This document shows, in pieces, positions 50,839 to 59,274 of a DNA stretch of 64,000 bases. The DNA is taken from the NCBI RefSeq assembly GCF_035712445.1, contig NZ_DASTAT010000053.1:49684-113683 (forward strand), given 5' to 3'. The position numbers and the translations under genes are program-made. The notes beneath the pieces are model-generated. The model was not told the DNA's origin, made no database searches, and saw only the letters and a program-made list of their open reading frames with translations. Position 1 is the stretch's first letter. Each line of letters opens with the position of its first letter. The stretch is from Oligoflexus sp. GTDB lineage: Bacteria > Bdellovibrionota_B > Oligoflexia > Oligoflexales > Oligoflexaceae.

Positions 50839-52689
50839 TTAGTGAGACTTCGGAAGCAAAACGCTTTCGATCGGGTAAACGATACCGTTTTCAAGATCCA
50901 GACCAGGCAGCGGCAGACAGATGCCGTTCACGAAGAGGTGCGAACCGAAGCGGGCAATCTTCAGCTTCTGGCCATTGGCCGTGGTGAGGAAGCGGCTCGA
51001 TTTAAGGGCCTTGGCATCCAGACGGCCAGGTACTGCGTGGTAAGTCAGGATATTGGTCAGAGCCTTCAGAGTTTTGGCATCGAGCTGATCCAGACTTTTG
51101 ACGCCACGCGAGCGGAAGAAGGCATGGAACGCGGCGTTGGTCGGTGCGAATACGGTGACTTTGCCTTGGGCGATGACTTCCGTCAGGCCGGTGCGGGCCA
51201 GAAGATCACCGAGGATGGAGAAGTTAGGGTTGGCCTTCACAGCATCAACGATATTCGGTTTGGTTTGCGGCAGTGTGAATCCAGGAGGAACCAGCACTGT
51301 GTCGATGACATGCACGACGCCGTTGCTGGCGAAGACATCGGTTGCGACGATCTGCGAGTCATTGATGAAAGGTTTGCCGTTGCGCAGGCTGATGTTCAAC
51401 GCAGGACCAGCGGCGCTGGTCAGTGTGGGACTTTGCAGAACCTTTTCAGCTGCGTTCGTGCCCGCCACGACATGATAGAGCAGAACCTGCTGCAGCGCCG
51501 CCTTGTTGGACAGAAGATAGTTGACGACAGCTTGGGGCAATTTTGCAAAAGCCGCGTCGGTGGGAGCAAAGACGGTGAATTCCCCGTTCTTCACAGCATC
51601 AACCAATTCCGCTTTGCCCAAAAGAGTTTCGAGTGTCGAAAACTGGTCGCCGTTGACGACAAGGTCCACAAGGTTGGGAAGTGTGGGCGCGGAAGGCAGC
51701 TGGAATCCAGGGGGCACGAGCACGGAGTCGATCACGTGCACAACGCCGTTGCTGGCCAGCACATCGGTTGCGATCAAAGCCGAATCGTTGATAAAGGGTT
51801 TGCCGTCGCGCAGATTCACGTCCAGCGTGTCGCCGTTGGCAGCGGTCAGAGTTTCGCTGGCCAGGACAGCTTCAGCTTTGGCCGAACCGGCAACCACGTG
51901 ATAGAGCAGCACATCACGCAGAGCTTCTTTATTGGATAGTAGATAATCCACCACAGCCTTGGGCAGTTTCGCGAACGCGGCATCAGTAGGAGCCAGAACT
52001 GTGTACTCGCCTGACTTCACAACATCCACCAGATCAGCCTGAATCAAGAGAGCTTCGAGAGTCGAGAACTGCTCGCCTTCCACAACCAGATCCACAAGGT
52101 TGGGGAGCGCAGGGGTTGCAGGGATTTCAAATCCAGGTGGTACAAGCACAGTGTCGATGACATGCACCACACCATTGCTGGCCAGGATATCGGTCGTGAT
52201 GATGCCGGAGTCATTGATGAAGGGTTTGCCATCACGCAGGTTCACATCCAGAGCCTTGCCGTTGGCAGCAGTCAGGGTATCACTGGCGAGTACGGCTTCA
52301 GCTTTGGCCGAACCAGCGACCACATGATAGAGCAGCACATCGCGCAGAGCGTCTTTATTCGCAAGCAGATAATCCACGACAGCCTGGGGCAGCTTGGCGA
52401 ACGCGTCGTTGGTCGGTGCCAGAACTGTGAACTCACCCTTTTCCACGACCGAAACAAGATCGGCAGCCGTGAGCAGGCTGGCGAGTGTCGAGAATTGTTC
52501 ATTGCCCGTTACGAGTTCGACCAGATTTTTCCGAGTGGCTGCATCGGCAAGCCTGGCTTCAACGTTTGAGCTGTTGCCTTCGGATGGAGCAGGAGCGGAA
52601 TCCGAGCTTTGTGACGAGCATGCGTTGAGACCCATGACTCCTGCCAGCATGAGGGCGAGGAATTGTGGTCTTTGAAGCAATCTAACCAT
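50839..52689 (-). CDS. Lipoprotein with four fasciclin (FAS1) domains
   Basis: 616 residues; AAGGAG 7 nt before the start; lipobox LNAC. After a Ser/Pro linker, four FAS1 domains lie at about 53-190, 194-330, 337-472 and 478-612. Each has the H1 core (TVLAPTNDAFAKLP or close) and H2 (NGVVHVIDTVLVPPGF in the first three). Domains one to three are nearly identical and so recent duplications, while domain four is divergent (KVTVFAPTNAAFHAFF). FAS1 repeats mediate cell-surface and matrix adhesion. Lipid anchoring suggests display on the outer membrane. Domain number may vary by recombination between repeats. Confidence 0.9.
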   Translation of the reverse strand: MVRLLQRPQFLALMLAGVMGLNACSSQSSDSAPAPSEGNSSNVEARLADAATRKNLVELVTGNEQFSTLASLLTAADLVSVVEKGEFTVLAPTNDAFAKLPQAVVDYLLANKDALRDVLLYHVVAGSAKAEAVLASDTLTAANGKALDVNLRDGKPFINDSGIITTDILASNGVVHVIDTVLVPPGFEIPATPALPNLVDLVVEGEQFSTLEALLIQADLVDVVKSGEYTVLAPTDAAFAKLPKAVVDYLLSNKEALRDVLLYHVVAGSAKAEAVLASETLTAANGDTLDVNLRDGKPFINDSALIATDVLASNGVVHVIDSVLVPPGFQLPSAPTLPNLVDLVVNGDQFSTLETLLGKAELVDAVKNGEFTVFAPTDAAFAKLPQAVVNYLLSNKAALQQVLLYHVVAGTNAAEKVLQSPTLTSAAGPALNISLRNGKPFINDSQIVATDVFASNGVVHVIDTVLVPPGFTLPQTKPNIVDAVKANPNFSILGDLLARTGLTEVIAQGKVTVFAPTNAAFHAFFRSRGVKSLDQLDAKTLKALTNILTYHAVPGRLDAKALKSSRFLTTANGQKLKIARFGSHLFVNGICLPLPGLDLENGIVYPIESVLLPKSH

Positions 52690-52771
52690 CGCGAATCTCC
52701 TTCGTACGATTGTGAATCCATAACCCTTTGTTCACAGGTCTGTGCGGTATGTGAGCTGACCACTTTATTGC

Positions 52772-52914
52772 ATAACCTGTGCACTGAAGAGGTTATATCT
52801 TGTATACGGAAACCCGTCAATAGAATTTGTTATCTATTCGTTTTTATTAAATATTATGTCATGCAGATGTGATTTTGTGAATTTTTATGGCCAAATCTTG
52901 TATACGGGATACAA
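52772..52914. promoter_or_regulatory. AT-rich regulatory stretch with repeats
   Basis: An inverted repeat ATAACCT/AGGTTAT (52772-52778 and 52790-52796) is followed by ATCTTGTATACGG at 52797-52809, repeated exactly at 52895-52907. The second copy continues into ATACAA, giving a TTGTAT/ATACAA palindrome. The stretch lies between divergent genes (FAS1 lipoprotein and a broken secreted gene), so these are candidate regulator sites. Confidence 0.4.
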
Positions 52915-52915
52915 A

Positions 52916-53258
52916 GTGAAGGGGCTAAATTTTTGCGTCCCTCATTAGCCTCTCCCTCAGCACCGGAGCGTTTGCCAAACCCAAGGCTCCGACTCTGAGT
53001 CCCGCCGAATGTAAAATTCTCGGGCAAACAACGATCATCTATGATTACGCCACTGATTCCTGGCAGTGCTGCGATTTCAGCAATCCCAAGGACTACATGT
53101 GTGGAACGACCTCGGCCCCGAAAAGACGGACTGTGGTTTCGGGGGATAATACGTCCCCTCCGAAGGGGTCACATGAGGAATTAAAAAAGAATACCCGGGA
53201 CTGTAGTGATGCGAGATCACGTTTTATCCTGGAGCAGCTTTCAACGATACGGGCCTGA
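52916..53258 (+). pseudogene. Frameshifted gene for a small secreted Cys-containing protein
   Basis: From GTG at 52916 the first six codons read V(M)-K-G-L-N-F. One T too many in the T5 run at 52930-52934 then breaks the frame. Removing one T gives a continuous signal peptide (ASLISLSLSTGAFA) and a mature part with KPKAPTLSPAECKILG and DSWQCCDFSNPKDYMCG, open to TGA at 53256. The result is either a pseudogene, slippage-based switching or a sequencing error. The tail after about 53093 is antisense to the next pseudogene and may not be original sequence. Confidence 0.6.
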
Positions 53259-53832
53259 AGTTTGAAAAATTCAATTCCATCCCGCGAGCCATAGCAGCCA
53301 AAGTAGATAGCTTTGAGAGATTCGTTTTCTAAAAGAGTGTCCAGCACATGGTCATCGTTTTCAAAGGACACTCCGAACGTCACAAGTGTGCCGTCCTGCG
53401 TTTTGAGTCGCCTTAGGCTCTCATGCAAATATCGGGTTTCATCGGTTTCAATATGGGCTTTTTTACGTGCCGCTGTGCACTCGCTGACGACATGACAGGA
53501 GCCCTTTTCGATATCCAATTCAATTTGCTCGAAATCGGCAGTGGAATGTTTAGTAAGGCTATGAGCTTCTCGGTTTGAGGAGCATTCTGCGCGATTTCTA
53601 TGGACACCGATAGCTTTTCAAGAGCTTTTTCAAACTGATTCTCGCTGATTTTCAGAAGAGCCTCATCAAGCGCGTCGAGCCTGGATTGACAACAGCTTAC
53701 AAGGTTATCCCAATCGAATTTTCTGCCATACTGCGGCAAGGCCCGATTGAAACCATTGCCGATTAATATGGAAACGTTTTGATGGGTGCCTGGCAGTTCG
53801 AACAGCGGCTCCTCGAAAAATTTTCCTAGCAT
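53093..53832 (-). pseudogene. DUF4917-type pseudogene (frameshift and internal loss)
   Basis: The 5' part (53832 down to about 53530) reads NVSILIGNGFNRALPQYG and EKALEKLSVSIEIAQ, like the N-terminus of DUF4917/SIR2-like proteins. The 3' part is in another frame (from about 53518 down to 53093): ETRYLHESLRRLKTQDGTLVTFGVSFENDDHVLD and KAIYFGCYGSRDG, like that family's C-terminus. The middle, roughly 100-150 residues expected in a protein near 330, is missing at the junction. GAGGA precedes the ATG at 53832. Relatives occur near defence genes, but no intact system is here. Confidence 0.6.
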
Positions 53833-53946
53833 GGTCTGTCCTCGACTCGGGTTATCCCTTCATAAAACGCTTCGAACCCGTGGAAGGCAAGCTGGGAACA
53901 TAACCTCCGAAATACTGTGCACAGACCCAATGGGTAAGCCGACTCC

Positions 53947-54678
53947 TTAGCCTCGATTCATAGCCTCAAAAATCCCATCCAATTCCTGACGCGAAGCCAG
54001 GCTGCTGCGCAGCGAGCTTCCATAGGCGATTTCCTTCCGGCCTTCCCTTAGTCCAAGGATGGCTGCATCACAGAATTCTGCCAAAGGCACTCCGAAATCA
54101 TGCAAACCCTTGCCGCCAAGATCAGTGTTGACAGCAGGCGGAATGATTTCGATGACCTCAATGCCGTCCTTCTCGAGGGCCATCCTGAGGGAAAGCGTAT
54201 AGGAATGCAGAGCCGCTTTGCTCGCGCAATAAATCGGCATCATGGCCATGGGCACAAAGGCAAGGCCCGAGCTGACATTGATAACCGCTGCTGCGGGCGA
54301 CAGACTGAGATGAGCTGTGAGCAGCCGGGTGAGATGAATAGGCGCCTCCAGATTGATGGCGAGCTCTTCATGTGTATGGTCCCATTCTTCATTCGTAGTA
54401 AGTGGGACACGACGCTGAATGCCTGCATTGTTGATAAGGATATTCAATTCCGGGTATTTTTGCACAACTGTCCTGGCCAGCTGCACGCGTTCTTCAGGAT
54501 GGGATAGATCACAGGCGATGTATTCGAGTTGAGGATAATCATGAACGGCGCGGGTGAGCTTCTCTCGATTCCGCCCGCAGAGGATAACTCTATTTTCCGA
54601 CATCAGACGTGTCGCCAGGCCAAGGCCGATTCCTGATGCGCCGCCTGTGATCAATATGGTATTCCCGCTCAATCGCAT
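53947..54678 (-). CDS. Short-chain dehydrogenase/reductase (DltE-like)
   Basis: 243 residues from the ATG at 54678 with AAGGAGG upstream. Rossmann motif TGGASGIGLGLA, ACDLSHPEE for the adenine side, LINNAG, INVSSG and the active-site YCASK are all present, so an NAD(P)-dependent oxidoreductase is expected. Overall order resembles DltE-type SDRs of unknown substrate. It sits alone among decayed genes but looks fully intact. Confidence 0.88.
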   Translation of the reverse strand: MRLSGNTILITGGASGIGLGLATRLMSENRVILCGRNREKLTRAVHDYPQLEYIACDLSHPEERVQLARTVVQKYPELNILINNAGIQRRVPLTTNEEWDHTHEELAINLEAPIHLTRLLTAHLSLSPAAAVINVSSGLAFVPMAMMPIYCASKAALHSYTLSLRMALEKDGIEVIEIIPPAVNTDLGGKGLHDFGVPLAEFCDAAILGLREGRKEIAYGSSLRSSLASRQELDGIFEAMNRG

Positions 54679-54819
54679 TGCAAGACCTCCTTTTACGTAA
54701 TCGGGGGGATATTCCCATGGTATCCCGGTTGAATTCAATCATTTCCTGCTTTGAAACCCAAACGTGCTCAACTATAATCAGTCGATAAGAATCCATAGCT
54801 GGAATGCTTGAAGGTTGAC

Positions 54820-55214
54820 ATGCCTATGCGTTATACCTTTCCTGTTTGGGTTTACCTTTTCGTCCTTTGTTTGAAGTCGCCTGCCTATTGCGCAGATGAA
54901 TCCGCAGAGAAGAGGGCGAGTCAAACATGGTCTTTTGAGGGTTCATCGGTCGGCTGTGGACCAATCGTGTGTATTATGGCAATAGAAATCACTGGAAACT
55001 GGATGGTCATAGTCTGGCTGTGAGCTATAGGAAATTTTTCGGCAACTCGTTTTTTGGCGAGGCCGGCCTGCTCGCCGAAACGTTGAGGGCCTAGGCTCCG
55101 ACTTATGCTCGCTTTGATGAAATCGTCGAAACGGAAGATTTTGGGCGGGCTCAGCGTTTGGCTATGGTGATTCAGTTGGGAAACCAGTGGCAGAGGGAAT
55201 ACAAGAAGAGTTAG
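54820..55214 (+). pseudogene. Broken gene for an exported barrel-like protein
   Basis: The ATG at 54820 (GAAGG upstream) opens a signal peptide (VYLFVLCLKSPAYCADES). Near 54950 the reading frame shifts: the other frame continues W-T-N-R-V-Y-Y-G-N-R and SLAVSYRKFFGNSFFGEAGL, meets TAG at 55092, and goes on as YARFDEIVETEDFGRAQRL and VIQLGNQWQREYKKS to TAG at 55212. The alternating aromatic strands suggest an outer-membrane beta-barrel. One frameshift and one nonsense codon mark it as a pseudogene. Family not recognised. Confidence 0.55.
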
Positions 55215-55386
55215 CGATACCTTTTTTCGTTCGTATTTGCGTTCCTCGTCCAATCTCGGACTTCGCTTGTCCTTGGGATGGGCCATTCAAAGCTTACAGG
55301 AGGTAAGGCTTGGGCCAGCGTCTCCAGTTTGCTGGTGGAAGATCCGATAAGTCACCGTTCTGAGTGAAGACCATTTGGAGATTTCT

Positions 55387-56310
55387 ATGCAAGGCCGCTT
55401 CCCAAGAGGAGCATTCATAATCCTGGCACTGGCGCCTTTCCTTCTTCAATGCACACACGGCACGTACAAGTATGCGGGCCAGTTCTATAGTAGCGACGGT
55501 CAGCTGCGTGGATCGTTCGATGCCGTCCATGTTCAGCCGCACTATAGCAATGCCGCCGGCTGCGCGCTGACATTCTTCGCTTATGGGGGATGGTGCTGGA
55601 GCTATCTCTTCGAGCCGACGAGTGGGGTCGCGCTTTCGGCCTATGAAGCCACTCAAGCAGAACTGTCGGCCAAATTCGGTCGGGCTATTATGCTTTCTCC
55701 CATCCCTCCGGTCCTCTTGAATTGGGGGCAGGGGATTCAGCCGCATATTAATTATCAGCTGACGCAAGGTAAAGAAATCGCCGCTTCAACCAAGGCGCCA
55801 GCAACGGAACCGGCGGCGGCCGCTCCGGAACCTGAAAAACCGCAGGGAACGCCGGAATACGGTCGGATCAATCCTGCGGATAACGTGGCATCTCGCTCGA
55901 ATTTGCAGAATCAAACCGGAGTCAAGTTACTCCTTCCTTTCGTTCTTGGACTTGGATTGGGTTTTGAATACGTGAGCCCGTTTAAAACGTCGGTGGAAGT
56001 GGGTGCAGGTATCGTGGTGGGGAATCATCGCGGTCTGTTTCAGCAGGTCAAGCATCCCTTGATTCAGACCCGCTACAATATTTTGAAGGTCGGCGCGGCC
56101 GTGGCGCAACTCCAGACGCCGAAGGTGGAAGAGAAAGAGAATCCATCGGATAAATCCCGATATTATTTCTATAACGAGAGTTCATACGGCCTTGTTCTTG
56201 AGCTGGAATCCAAGGATATGCCTTCGTTTCAATTCCTCTACTTTCTCGATAAGTTCGAATATCAGATCACGCCCTTCGTGCTCAATTTTGTGATTCCTCT
56301 CCGCGATTGA
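55387..56310 (+). CDS. Exported protein with possible C-terminal barrel strands
   Basis: 307 residues from the ATG at 55387 (GGAG 8 nt before). A hydrophobic signal ends FLLQC, perhaps a weak lipobox. Residues 30-140 hold a Cys pair (AGCALTFFAYGGWCWSY). An Ala/Pro/Glu linker (APATEPAAAAPEPEKP) precedes about 180-307, where paired strands (FVLGLGLGFEYVSPFKTSVEVGAGIVVG, NILKVGAAVAQL, YGLVLELES, FVLNFVIPLRD) resemble a small outer-membrane barrel. Function unknown. Confidence 0.55.
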   Translation: MQGRFPRGAFIILALAPFLLQCTHGTYKYAGQFYSSDGQLRGSFDAVHVQPHYSNAAGCALTFFAYGGWCWSYLFEPTSGVALSAYEATQAELSAKFGRAIMLSPIPPVLLNWGQGIQPHINYQLTQGKEIAASTKAPATEPAAAAPEPEKPQGTPEYGRINPADNVASRSNLQNQTGVKLLLPFVLGLGLGFEYVSPFKTSVEVGAGIVVGNHRGLFQQVKHPLIQTRYNILKVGAAVAQLQTPKVEEKENPSDKSRYYFYNESSYGLVLELESKDMPSFQFLYFLDKFEYQITPFVLNFVIPLRD

Positions 56311-56376
56311 GATCTGGAAAGACCTGACGGTGCAGAGTCCATTACGCGAAACTGCACCTAGGGGATCTACGATTCC

Positions 56377-56850
56377 TTATTTTGACCAGGCCCCGTTGAA
56401 AAACACCAGCCGATAGCCATCAGGATCCTCAAAGGTGGTGCCGCCTCGGTCCCAGTAGGGATTGAAAGAGCGCTTTGCAGCAAATCCTGCCCGCTTCATG
56501 CGATTCACAGCCGCGTTATAAGCATCCTTATTCGGAAGATAGAACACAATCAGGTTGTCTTCGGACGGGGCATTGGGAACTTTGTGCCCTTTCTTCAGCG
56601 TGAATTCGAAGTGATAGGGCGCGCCTTCCTTCCCGAACATCATGCCGTCGAATCCCTCATGATTATCAAACTGCCCAATGACATCCAGACCCAGGCCGTC
56701 CCGATAAAAGGGAATGAGGCGTTTAAGGTCGTTGGTGGGTCGTGCGACGCGCAGTGTTGGCATGATTCGCGCTGATGGCGGCCACGCTTCGGCAGCTGCG
56801 GATGGTGTAATGACAGAAAATAATTGGATTAAAAACGCATAGATCTTCAC
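56377..56850 (-). CDS. VOC (glyoxalase-fold) protein with signal peptide
   Basis: 157 residues beginning at GTG 56850, chosen because AAGGAGG lies at correct distance while the internal ATG (residue 30) has none. The first 20 residues are a signal peptide (SAAA-EA). The VOC fold follows: LRVARPTNDLKRLIPFYRDGLGLDVIG, YHFEFTLKKGH and GTTFEDPDGYRLVFF, with His/Glu metal-ligand candidates. Export is unusual for this superfamily. The divergent MarR gene 112 bp away probably regulates it, which suggests a role in handling a toxic small molecule. Confidence 0.7.
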   Translation of the reverse strand: MKIYAFLIQLFSVITPSAAAEAWPPSARIMPTLRVARPTNDLKRLIPFYRDGLGLDVIGQFDNHEGFDGMMFGKEGAPYHFEFTLKKGHKVPNAPSEDNLIVFYLPNKDAYNAAVNRMKRAGFAAKRSFNPYWDRGGTTFEDPDGYRLVFFNGAWSK

Positions 56851-56870
56851 GTTAGACCTCCTTACCTCAT

Positions 56871-56903
56871 TAGTTTGACATTAAATATTTTGACTTCAAA
56901 CTA
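56871..56903. promoter_or_regulatory. Inverted repeat between VOC and MarR genes
   Basis: TAGTTTGA (56871-56878) and TCAAACTA (56896-56903) are perfect 8-bp arms 17 bp apart; TTTGAC also repeats directly at 56874 and 56889. A MarR dimer site in this divergent promoter region is likely and would give autoregulation. Confidence 0.55.
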
Positions 56904-56962
56904 TTTTTTGAGAGAGGATAGGGTATCGGGGCCTTCAATCCCTCTCATAAGGAATTCACGCC

Positions 56963-57469
56963 ATGAACTATCAGGATCTTCTGATGAAGATTGCGGGCGA
57001 TTGGAAGGCCAAACGGCCTGATATGGATTTCGAGGACTCTCTTTTGATTCTCGCGATCCTGCGGTGCGCGGTCGAGTTGCAGACAAGAACCGAGGAGGTG
57101 TTCGTGCGCTTTGATTTGAATACGGCGACTTTTGGGGTTCTCGTCACGCTCTATCGGTCTGCGTCCCCGGAGGGTATGACGCCTGGAGAGATCAGTCGGC
57201 ACGTATTGGTCAGTCCTGCCTCTGTTACGAATCGCCTGGATCGGCTTGTGGAACGTCGGCTTATTTCACGGCATCCCTCGGTTGAGGATCGGCGTGTGCA
57301 GTATATTCGGCTGACGGACGAGGGGACTGCGCTTGTCGAGACGGTGTTGCCTCTGCACCTTGAGAATGAGAGGAAATTATTGGAGGGTTTGAATCCGGCG
57401 CAGAAAGGAAAACTGAAGGGGCTGATTCTGGATGTGTTGGGTGATTTTCCTGTTTCTGAGTCCAGGTGA
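56963..57469 (+). CDS. MarR-family transcriptional regulator
   Basis: 168 residues with AAGGA upstream. The winged helix-turn-helix is clear: GMTPGEISRHVLVSPASVTNRLDRLVERRLISRHPSVEDRRVQYIRLTDEG. The N-terminal helices (DSLLILAILRCAVELQTRTEEVF) form the dimer and ligand pocket. MarR proteins usually repress a neighbouring divergent gene and let go on binding a phenolic or oxidant ligand; the VOC gene at 56850 is the obvious target. Confidence 0.9.
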   Translation: MNYQDLLMKIAGDWKAKRPDMDFEDSLLILAILRCAVELQTRTEEVFVRFDLNTATFGVLVTLYRSASPEGMTPGEISRHVLVSPASVTNRLDRLVERRLISRHPSVEDRRVQYIRLTDEGTALVETVLPLHLENERKLLEGLNPAQKGKLKGLILDVLGDFPVSESR

Positions 57470-57513
57470 GGGTCTGGACTTAGGTTCCTGCTACTGAAGT
57501 GACGGAAGTGTTG

Positions 57514-57519
57514 TATAAT
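57514..57519 (+). promoter_or_regulatory. -10 box for the small lipoprotein gene
   Basis: A perfect TATAAT, with no convincing -35. Transcription would start near 57526, about 70 bp before the gene. Confidence 0.4.
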
Positions 57520-57596
57520 TGTCGTTGAACTTGGAATGAGAACCAGTGGCCGCTGTGGGCCTAATTCAAAGCTCGCGACAGAGTTGAGGCTTCAAG

Positions 57597-57791
57597 ATGA
57601 AACTGCCAGCTTTATTCATTGTCCTCGCCGTGGCTGCTTGTGGGTCTGGCGAGAGTGAGACGAAGGAGGTGCCTAAGGACGCCCTCTGCAAGACACTTAA
57701 GGACGGGTCCGTTCAGCGTTATGAGATTGCGCCCGAAGAGACTGCATTGCGTGAAGTCATGGCAAACATGGGCTTCGTCCCTTGCGAGTGA
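57597..57791 (+). CDS. Small lipoprotein
   Basis: 64 residues; GAGG upstream. The signal ends AVAAC, a good lipobox, followed by GSGESETKEVPKD and two further cysteines (LCKTL and the terminal PCE) that could pair. Too short to place in a family. Its stop is 6 bp from the convergent open frame. Confidence 0.6.
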   Translation: MKLPALFIVLAVAACGSGESETKEVPKDALCKTLKDGSVQRYEIAPEETALREVMANMGFVPCE

Positions 57792-57797
57792 TAAAAT

Positions 57798-58229
57798 TTA
57801 GAGGCTCTTTTTTACTCCGGTAAGCTTCATCTTTCCGTTTTCTGTCCTTGTGAAAGATGCTTCCCCGATATACCCCGAGTCAGTACCAACTTCATTTTTC
57901 CATGACACGAGTTGTTCGAGAAGCTGTATGTCTTCGGCAAGGAAGTGCCTCTGCCAAGTCTTTGGATCGGAGGGATAGTAAGCGGCGGGGTTGACCCATT
58001 GTGTGACTTCGTCGCCCTTGCCGAAGCTGAGAGGACTTTTCATGTGTTGGACGGCTCCATTCGTCTGGCATTTCTGGCTCTGGGTCTCAACCAAGGTGAT
58101 TTCAGAAATAGTCAGTTCGACCAATCTGTTGGGATTGTTTTTGTAGCAATAGCTTCCGCGTTGGTCAAAGGATGAACAAGATCCGGCTTGTGAAAACGTT
58201 TTCGACAGCGAGCAATTCTCTGCTGTTTT
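57798..58229 (-). pseudogene. Probable remnant of a secreted Cys-containing protein gene
   Basis: About 143 codons are open from just after TAA (58232-58230) to TAA at 57800-57798. The translation looks real (AENCSLSKTFSQAGSC, SYCYKNNP, LVELTISEITLVETQSQK, SGYIGEASFTRTENGKMKLTGVKKSL), but no start codon with a ribosome site exists; the first usable one is TTG at 58124, inside the domain. Upstream of TAA the same frame continues as a Pro/Ser linker (SLAPSAPQTASSQ), so a nonsense mutation may have cut the gene. Family unknown. Confidence 0.45.
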
Positions 58230-58323
58230 TTATTGGGAGCTCGCCGTCTGCGGTGCCGACGGTGCCAAGCTCTGACGATTTCCGGGCATCGGAATAGGCG
58301 TTGGTTCATTCAAGCTAACTAAA

Positions 58324-58332
58324 TGATATAAT
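58324..58332 (+). promoter_or_regulatory. Extended -10 promoter for the second VOC gene
   Basis: TGATATAAT, a perfect extended -10, about 95 bp before the VOC gene at 58426. No good -35 at standard spacing. Confidence 0.45.
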
Positions 58333-58425
58333 TAGAATAAAAAACTCAGCCCGACTTGTCGATTTTCGCCTTCCCATTCGACTACTGTATGACTGATTTC
58401 CAAACCCACAAAAAGGAGTGCCGTT

Positions 58426-58824
58426 ATGACCCAACAATTCTTCGTTAATTTGCCCGTCAAGAACGTGAAAAAATCGATGGAATTCTGGAAAGCCGTCGGT
58501 TACACCATCAATCCCCAATTAACTGGCGACGGCTTCACCTGCGTGACCTTCGGCGAAAACTTTTTTGCTATGCTGTTGGAGCATGAAAAATTCAATCAGT
58601 TTGCGCCGTCACCGATCGTCGATGCGACGAAGACCCCGACAGTGATTGTAGGACTCGGGTGTGAATCAAGGGCAGACGTTGAGAATAAAGTTCGGCGCGC
58701 TCTTGAAGCTGGAGCCAAGCGGCATGGAGAGCCCGAGGATCACGATTTCATGTACCAGGATGCCTTCGTGGATCTGGATGGCCATGGTTGGGCAGTGACT
58801 TACTTTGTGCCAGCGAAGCCTTGA
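58426..58824 (+). CDS. VOC family (glyoxalase/bleomycin-resistance fold) protein
   Basis: 132 residues with AAAGGAG 7 nt upstream. It opens FFVNLPVKNVKKSMEFWKAVGY, has CVTFGENFFAMLLEHEKF and closes FVDLDGHGWAVTYF, the pattern of PhnB/extradiol-like VOC proteins often annotated as lactoylglutathione lyase relatives. No signal peptide, so cytoplasmic, unlike the other VOC gene here. Substrate unknown. Confidence 0.85.
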   Translation: MTQQFFVNLPVKNVKKSMEFWKAVGYTINPQLTGDGFTCVTFGENFFAMLLEHEKFNQFAPSPIVDATKTPTVIVGLGCESRADVENKVRRALEAGAKRHGEPEDHDFMYQDAFVDLDGHGWAVTYFVPAKP

Positions 58825-59274
58825 ATCCCTTTAAATGGTCGGAGTTGGTGAGTTAAGTCATGGATGAATGATTGAAGAAATGGGCACCTGCGGCTGATTG
58901 GATAATACAAACCTTCCATCCGCAGGGGCGAACACGCAAAGCTCCTGCCATGAAGAATTTACTTGGTCATGAAGCGAAGTAGAACGATCCCTCAAATTTT
59001 TTCTTACCGCAGACAAGATGAGAATGCATTCGCTTGCGATGTCGGATTCTTGCTCGCCGATATTTGCAGCAGTCGATGAGATTTTTATGCTAACTGGCTG
59101 AGCAATTATGTGTAAAAGTCTGGTTTTGACCTTACGATTTTTGGAATCAGATAGAATTTGCCCTGAAAATGAAGCCTAAGTGGTAGACGCCACCTTTCTG
59201 CTTGCACCTTGTTTGACCTATTGGGTTAATGGGCATATATAGTGTGAAAATTTGCTTTCGATAAGGGAAACTGC
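58825..59274. other. AT-rich gap with no supported gene
   Basis: 450 bp. The only structure noticed is an inverted repeat CCTGCGG (58887-58893) and CCGCAGG (58920-58926), 26 bp apart. No frame with a credible start and ribosome site was found; base composition falls below that of the neighbouring genes. Confidence 0.5.

Noticed and set aside
53093-53832. An intact defence system around the DUF4917-type gene
   Set aside because: The gene is broken, and neighbours are an SDR and an adhesin lipoprotein; no nuclease, reverse transcriptase, cyclase or toxin gene accompanies it.
58112-58309. 65-codon minus-strand frame, very Arg-rich
   Set aside because: It overlaps a better reading in another frame, and the Arg run comes from GC repeats, not a protein pattern.
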